Assembly: GCA_037130455.1 (NCBI GenBank)
Contig: JBAXSZ010000020.1
Coordinates: forward strand, 1 to 26,546
Direction: 5' to 3'
Length of the DNA stretch: 26,546 nucleotides
Source: CAIMZW01 sp037130455
GTDB lineage: Bacteria > Actinomycetota > Actinomycetes > Nanopelagicales > Nanopelagicaceae
How positions within the stretch are numbered: position 1 is the stretch's first letter; each line of letters opens with the position of its first letter. Shown here in pieces: positions 22,679 through 26,546 of this stretch. The translations under genes and the position numbers were made by a program. The notes under the pieces were generated by a model. That model searched no databases, was not told where the DNA came from, and saw nothing but the letters and a program-made list of their open reading frames with translations.

Positions 22679-22697
22679 TTTTAACTTAGTTTAAAAC
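22678..22697. terminator. Hairpin at the crp/acyltransferase convergence
   Basis: GTTTTAA (22678-22684), loop CTTAGT, TTAAAAC (22691-22697): a seven-base AT-rich stem spanning the last base of the crp stop and the stop of the acyltransferase gene. Like the one between acs and the CvpA gene, it sits at a convergent junction and lacks a classical GC-rich stem with U-tract. Termination in both directions is plausible but unproven. Confidence 0.45.
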
Positions 22698-24528
22698 GTT
22701 TGAAGGCGGTTAACAGTTGACCGCTCTTACTCTTGGCGGCCGTCACACTTAAATGGCTACCATCCCGATAAACATTGACGCCCCCGCTGGTCGCCGGACA
22801 TTTTGTCGATGTGCAGAACCACGGGACTGGGTTAATGAAATTTACATGAAGCTGCGCCGCTAACGTTGGCGCACTCATTGATGTGGAAGTCAAGAGATTC
22901 ACAAAATCACAGGCAGTGCGCTTGTTCGCATTTACTTTCAAAGTTAAACATTCGGGAATATTTGCGGTGGGCCGAGGGGTATCACCGAAGAGCACGATTT
23001 TCGAATGATCGACTTTCAACGCACCTATAAACTCCGCGAATCCTTGATTCCAGGCACTGTTGTAATCCAGGACGTCATTTACTAATTCATAACGATTTTG
23101 ACTGTAGTTCGCGATGATCAAGATAGTGGGTTGAAGTTTATTAATGTCTGCAGCCAATAGTTGTTGCCATTTGGCACATGATTTATCAACAGAACCCAAC
23201 CTAATTGTTGCTAGAAACATTGCCGGACAACTGGATTTAGTTCGGGCAATAAGTTTCCAATGGCGCTCCTGTGCTAGTTGTTCCAGGACGGGGAACCATT
23301 GCGCTGCATGTGAATCCCCGGCTAGAACAATGCTTGTGGCACTGGTTAAATCGCCAAATGCGCAGTCACCTTTCGGCCAATCCACGTTGAGATCCAAGTG
23401 GCAGCCATTCGCATAAATTATCGGGGAAGAGGTATCGATGGTTACATTTTTCAGATTAAGACTTGCATGCGAGGCAGCAACACTGACTCCAGTGAAACTT
23501 CCTCCGGCAACGATTGCCACAACCAGTGCCCAACGAGGAAGTGAGAGCGACAATTTCTTATTGAACCTAAATGGATTTTCAATAAATTTATAAGAGAGAA
23601 CCGCAAGGAAAAGCGAGAGTAAAAGAACCGTCATTTGCTTCATGATTCCTGGCTGCACTCCTTGCGAATAGAGGAAAACTATTATGGGCCAATGAACTAG
23701 GTAGAGAGAGAAAGATATATCACCTAGCCAAACTAATGGAGAATACCTTCGAAATTCCCAAGCTGACCAAATGACTAAGGCCGCGCCAAAGACTGGAATG
23801 AGAGTGGTAATTCCAGGTGTCGCATTGTGAGTAGAGACCAAGAAAACCGACACGATCATCACGAGCCAACCCAGAGTTCCCAGAAACTTCCTTAAATTAG
23901 CCGAAAGTTTCGAAGGAGCAATTGTTGCAATTGTCGCACCTGCGAGAAATTCCCAAAATCTGGAGAAAGGCAGGTAGAAAGAATCAAGCGAGTTAACACT
24001 GGTCAACCAGAAGGCAAAGATAAGTGTCAGAAGAAAAAATACTGGAATCAACTTCTTCTTCTTTTTGAAGAAAAAGAAAAATGCTAACGGCCAGACTAGA
24101 TAGAACTGCTCTTCAACTCCCAGCGACCAGTAATGAAGGAAAGGGGAGGAATTTGAAGTTGCTGCTAGATAGTTGTTCTGGTGAAAGAGAAATCCAATAT
24201 TGGCTGAGAAGAGCGATGAATTGAGCGCATCGTGAGCGATTGATTTCAATTGAAGCGAGGAAACAAAATATATGCTTCCAATTCCGGTCAAGAGAACAAT
24301 CGCCAAACTAGCGGGCAAAATTCGTTTTAATCGTTTTTGATAGAAATCAACAATTTGCTTTCTTAGGGATCCGTCGCCTCGATCGAGTCTTGCGGTAATA
24401 ACAAAGCCTGAGATCACAAAGAAGATATCGACACCTAGAAACCCGCCTTGTACTTGCGAAAATTCCAGATGATAAAAAAGTACCGAAACAATAGCCAGGC
24501 CCCGTAGGGCCTGGATGTCTCTTCTCAT
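22681..24528 (-). CDS. OafA/YrhL-type acyltransferase with SGNH domain
   Basis: A 615-residue polytopic protein. Residues 1-345 form an acyltransferase-3 domain of about ten helices. It begins RDIQALRGLAIVSVLFYH with the catalytic-type Arg9 and His20, then FLGVDIFFVISGFVIT and YWSLGVEEQFYLVWPL. A C-terminal SGNH hydrolase-like domain outside the membrane shows the Ser block AGDSHAAQW (404-407 GDSH) and the Asp-His block DGSHLS (Asp589, His592). Such proteins O-acylate cell-surface sugars. A run of five Phe then five Lys at 150-159 ends one helix. By eye it is more A/T-rich than its neighbours. The gene sits between crp and RidA, where mycobacteria have other genes. The ATG is 15 bases after the RidA stop without a ribosome binding site. 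Confidence 0.93.
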   Translation of the reverse strand: MRRDIQALRGLAIVSVLFYHLEFSQVQGGFLGVDIFFVISGFVITARLDRGDGSLRKQIVDFYQKRLKRILPASLAIVLLTGIGSIYFVSSLQLKSIAHDALNSSLFSANIGFLFHQNNYLAATSNSSPFLHYWSLGVEEQFYLVWPLAFFFFFKKKKKLIPVFFLLTLIFAFWLTSVNSLDSFYLPFSRFWEFLAGATIATIAPSKLSANLRKFLGTLGWLVMIVSVFLVSTHNATPGITTLIPVFGAALVIWSAWEFRRYSPLVWLGDISFSLYLVHWPIIVFLYSQGVQPGIMKQMTVLLLSLFLAVLSYKFIENPFRFNKKLSLSLPRWALVVAIVAGGSFTGVSVAASHASLNLKNVTIDTSSPIIYANGCHLDLNVDWPKGDCAFGDLTSATSIVLAGDSHAAQWFPVLEQLAQERHWKLIARTKSSCPAMFLATIRLGSVDKSCAKWQQLLAADINKLQPTILIIANYSQNRYELVNDVLDYNSAWNQGFAEFIGALKVDHSKIVLFGDTPRPTANIPECLTLKVNANKRTACDFVNLLTSTSMSAPTLAAQLHVNFINPVPWFCTSTKCPATSGGVNVYRDGSHLSVTAAKSKSGQLLTAFKRFKLS

Positions 24529-24543
24529 GACTGGTTAAAGACT

Positions 24544-25005
24544 TTAAGACTTAAGTTCGACAGTAAGCTCAATTTCAACTGGTGCATCCAAGGGAAGTTC
24601 GGCAACGCCGATGGCAGACCTCGCATGCTTGCCGTTAACATCGCCCCACAACTTAATGAGCAATTCTGAAGCGCCGTTCACAACAAATGGACAGTTGATA
24701 AAACCCGATACCCCGTTGACGTATCCAACGACTCGGACAACTCTGACGATGTCATCTACATTGGCAACGGTATTGATAGCAGCCAAAGCATTGAGGATGC
24801 AGACCTGTGCCATTTCCTTCGCTTGTTCCGGAGTGACTCCCCCATCGACTTTTCCGATGTAAGGGATTTTGCCATCAACAAGCGGTAACTGGCCTGCGGT
24901 GAAAACTAAGTTTCCCGTTTTTACCGCCGGGATATAGGCGGCGACAGGAAGTGAGGCGACCGGTAAGACCAATCCAAGTTCAGCAAGTTTGGCTGAGACA
25001 TCCAT
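24544..25005 (-). CDS. RidA-family (YjgF/Rid) protein
   Basis: A 153-residue member of the RidA/YjgF/YER057c superfamily, probably a trimer that clears reactive enamine/imine intermediates from PLP enzymes. The C-terminal signature GKHARSAIGVAELPLDAPVEIE contains the Arg that binds the substrate carboxylate in active RidA proteins. The N-terminal half has PAVKTGNLVFTAGQLP. It is longer than archetypal RidA (about 128) because of a 20-residue N-terminal extension and matches the subgroup beside crp in actinobacteria (Rv3678c position). The ATG follows the DUF4177 stop directly (TAAATG), so both are coupled. Confidence 0.93.
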   Translation of the reverse strand: MDVSAKLAELGLVLPVASLPVAAYIPAVKTGNLVFTAGQLPLVDGKIPYIGKVDGGVTPEQAKEMAQVCILNALAAINTVANVDDIVRVVRVVGYVNGVSGFINCPFVVNGASELLIKLWGDVNGKHARSAIGVAELPLDAPVEIELTVELKS

Positions 25006-25161
25006 TTATTTTGCCTCGCGCTTCAAATAGGCAACCAACTGCTCCCCAGTTCCGGGAGCAGGGACTACTTGAACAAGTTCCCATCCTTCAGAACCCCAGG
25101 TGTCTAGAATTTGTTTGGTGGCATGTGATAGCAGAGGCACCGTTACATATTCAAACTTCAT
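25006..25161 (-). CDS. DUF4177 small protein
   Basis: A 51-residue protein read from the gap between yqeY and RidA, too short for most length cut-offs. It begins MKFEYVTVPLLSHATKQIL and then DTWGSEGWELVQVV, ending LVAYLKREAK. The WGxxGWELVxV core is the DUF4177 signature, and the same small protein precedes RidA in mycobacteria (Rv3678A position, from memory). The ribosome binding site AGAAGGAG is five bases before the ATG, so the start is secure. It ends directly at the RidA start. The function is unknown. Its tight pairing with RidA suggests a joint role. Confidence 0.93.
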   Translation of the reverse strand: MKFEYVTVPLLSHATKQILDTWGSEGWELVQVVPAPGTGEQLVAYLKREAK

Positions 25162-25181
25162 TATTGCTCCTTCTCGAGATG

Positions 25182-25637
25182 TCATGAACCAGCAAGCGCT
25201 GCTTTAACTAATGATGAAACAAGGCCGCCGTCCGCTTTGCCAGCGATTTGAGGTGAAACGATTTTCATGACCAGGCCCATGCCAGCAGGCCCTGCGGCAC
25301 CAGTTTCGGCAATGGCGGCTGCAATGATTTCCTGGATTTGTGCTTCGGATAATTGTTCGGGTAAATATAAAGCGATGACTTCGCCTTCGGCTTTCTCTTG
25401 AGCCGCGCGATCTGGACGGTTTGCCGCGATAAAAGCTTCGGCTGACTCACGGCGCTTTTTGGCTTCTCTAGAGAGAACGGTGATGATCTCGGCCTCGGTC
25501 AAGGTGCGAGCACTCTTTCCGGAGACTTCCTCGTTGGTAATTGCGGTGAGAACCATCCGGATTGTGCCTGAATTGATCTCGCTTCGGGAGCGAATCGCCT
25601 CAGTTAGATCGGTCTGGAGTCGTTCTTTTAGTCCCAT
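25182..25637 (-). CDS. yqeY: GatB/YqeY domain protein
   Basis: A 151-residue helical protein of the YqeY family, related to the C-terminal tRNA-binding domain of GatB, the amidotransferase that makes Gln-tRNA and Asn-tRNA. It begins GLKERLQTDLTEAIRSR. It shows the family's RMVLTAITNEEV, EIITVLSREAKKRRESAEAF and YLPEQLSEAQIQEII, and ends with MGLVMKIVSPQIAGKADGGLVSSLVKAAL. Whether it acts on tRNA is not known. The DUF4177 gene follows 20 bases downstream. Upstream it is divergent from the metallophosphoesterase gene with only 14 bases between start codons, so its promoter must lie within or across that gene's start. Confidence 0.93.
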   Translation of the reverse strand: MGLKERLQTDLTEAIRSRSEINSGTIRMVLTAITNEEVSGKSARTLTEAEIITVLSREAKKRRESAEAFIAANRPDRAAQEKAEGEVIALYLPEQLSEAQIQEIIAAAIAETGAAGPAGMGLVMKIVSPQIAGKADGGLVSSLVKAALAGS

Positions 25638-25651
25638 AGGGGTATCTTCTC

Positions 25652-26476
25652 ATGTCTATGGCTTATCAGGTGCGAAGAGAATCGGTCCCCATCTTGCCTT
25701 TGGGCGCCCGAGACATTCGCGTGCTCCATATTTCCGACCTTCATCTGACGCCTTCTAGCCATTCTGAAATTACCGATGTAAAAAGTTTATCGGACCTGAA
25801 TCCCGACCTAGTGATTATCACTGGTGATTTCCTGGCTCATATGAGGGCAGTACCCGTTGTTATAGATGCGCTTTCCAATTTACTTTCATTGCCAGGTGTA
25901 TTTGTTTTTGGTTCCAACGACTATTACGCACCGAAATTTAAAAATCCACTCGCTTATCTCAGAAGCGATCATGGTGGGCGAAAGTTGGGCCAAGAATTAC
26001 CATGGCAAGAACTAGATGCTGGGCTTCAATCAAAGGGGTGGGTTAACGTCAATCATCAGCGCGCCTTGTTGAAAATTAACGGAAGCACGATCGAATTTCG
26101 GGGCACCGATGATGCACATTTGCATTTGGATAAATATGGCGAAGTTGCAGGCGAGCCCAGTCCGCAAGCAGATGTGGCAATCGGAGTCACGCACGCTCCA
26201 TATTTACGAATTCTAGAATCCATGTCAGAAGATCAACTGGATATGATTTTTGCCGGACATACTCATGGCGGTCAAGTGCGACTGCCATGGCCTGGGGGCA
26301 GTAAAGCCCTAACGACCAATTGTGATTTACCAACCTGGCGCGCCCGGGGTTTAACAAAAGTGCAAGATGAACCATGGCTCAATGTTTCAGCAGGAATGGG
26401 CACCAGTCCCTTTGCAAAAATAAGAGTCGCTTCTCCACCAGAAGTTTCCTTGATTACTTTAGAACCCTCGCTGTAA
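25652..26476 (+). CDS. Metallophosphoesterase
   Basis: A 274-residue calcineurin-like phosphatase. Metal-binding motifs appear in order: ISDLHL with Asp29 and His31, GD at 58-59, GSND at 87-90 (GSND replaces the usual GNHD, as I recall for the mycobacterial Rv3683 group), THAPY with His181, and GHTHGGQ at 202-208. The substrate is unknown. Actinobacterial relatives carry an N-terminal membrane segment before VPILPLGARDIRVLH. Here an in-frame stop lies five codons before the ATG, so that segment is absent. ATG at 25652 (M1) and at 25658 (M3) are both possible; AGGGG nine bases before the first favours it. Confidence 0.9.
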   Translation: MSMAYQVRRESVPILPLGARDIRVLHISDLHLTPSSHSEITDVKSLSDLNPDLVIITGDFLAHMRAVPVVIDALSNLLSLPGVFVFGSNDYYAPKFKNPLAYLRSDHGGRKLGQELPWQELDAGLQSKGWVNVNHQRALLKINGSTIEFRGTDDAHLHLDKYGEVAGEPSPQADVAIGVTHAPYLRILESMSEDQLDMIFAGHTHGGQVRLPWPGGSKALTTNCDLPTWRARGLTKVQDEPWLNVSAGMGTSPFAKIRVASPPEVSLITLEPSL

Positions 26477-26491
26477 CTAAGGGTTAATTAT

Positions 26492-26546
26492 TTATCCATG
26501 AAATATTGGACGAGAAATTACATCCGCTTCGTACAAGGAATCAATA
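26492..26546 (-). other. Possible 3' end of a minus-strand gene, cut by the window edge
   Basis: Read on the minus strand from the edge, an open frame gives IDSLYEADVISRPIFHG and a TAA stop at 26492-26494, converging on the metallophosphoesterase gene after 15 bases. The codons look normal for this window. A competing reading on the plus strand starts at ATG 26498 (MKYWTRNYIRFVQGIN), 7 bases after a TAATTA that resembles a -10 box. With so few bases neither can be decided. Confidence 0.25.

Noticed and set aside
24053..24082. A/T-rich repeat in the acyltransferase gene as a phase-variation tract
   Set aside because: The longest single-base runs are only about five bases and the frame is intact, too short for typical slippage switching.

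Overview
The window looks like chromosomal DNA from an actinobacterium with a compact genome. By eye its G+C is well below that of typical high-GC Actinobacteria. Several small families are actinobacterial hallmarks: DUF3352, DUF5302, BldC, DUF3073, the PurF-linked sterol-carrier-like protein, the DUF4177 protein next to RidA, and a GlxR/CRP-type regulator. Gene order follows two blocks I recall from mycobacteria and Streptomyces: purL/SCP-like/purF/purM/DUF3073/bldC, and acs/CvpA/TlpA/nth/crp/RidA/DUF4177/metallophosphoesterase. With the many ATGA overlaps and very short gaps, this best fits a streamlined freshwater lineage such as Nanopelagicales (acI). That placement is inference, not proven by the sequence.

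Layout. 1-50: 3' end of tRNA-Phe(GAA). 105-2914 (+): a DUF3352 membrane protein and a YihS-like sugar isomerase, each with its own leaderless-type promoter. 2911-4671 (-): bldC, a DUF5302 protein and metY. 4871-17763 (-): a 13-gene run, probably one or two transcripts, read fbaA, purA, purD, purB, purC, purS, purQ, purL, SCP-like, purF, purM, DUF3073, conserved hypothetical. Most neighbours overlap by 1-10 bases or sit within a few bases. 17764-18206: the widest gap. It holds a candidate 52-residue gene with a hairpin over its ribosome binding site, some inverted repeats, and the acs promoter. 18207-20180 (+): acs. 20203-21934 (-): nth, TlpA-like and CvpA-like. 21989-22678 (+): crp, divergent from nth across 54 bp. 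22681-25637 (-): yqeY, DUF4177, RidA and an OafA-type acyltransferase. 25652-26476 (+): metallophosphoesterase. The last 70 bases hold at most the edge of another gene.

Together the purine genes cover PRPP to PRA (PurF), GAR (PurD), FGAM (PurLSQ), AIR (PurM), SAICAR (PurC), AICAR (PurB) and IMP to AMP (PurA/PurB). PurN, PurE, PurK and PurH are not here. fbaA at the head links the run to glycolysis. acs next to a cAMP-receptor-type regulator is a familiar carbon-control neighbourhood, but I found no convincing CRP site.

I see no mobile element, CRISPR array, phage gene or obvious new multi-gene system. The most interesting signals are regulatory. At four genes a TANNNT box lies exactly six bases before the start codon (seven at a fifth), implying leaderless mRNAs. 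The divergent nth and crp promoters are interleaved. The small gene upstream of fbaA has a hairpin that overlaps its ribosome binding site. Three short genes (DUF3073, DUF4177 and the 52-residue candidate) are easy for a length-filtered annotation to miss.
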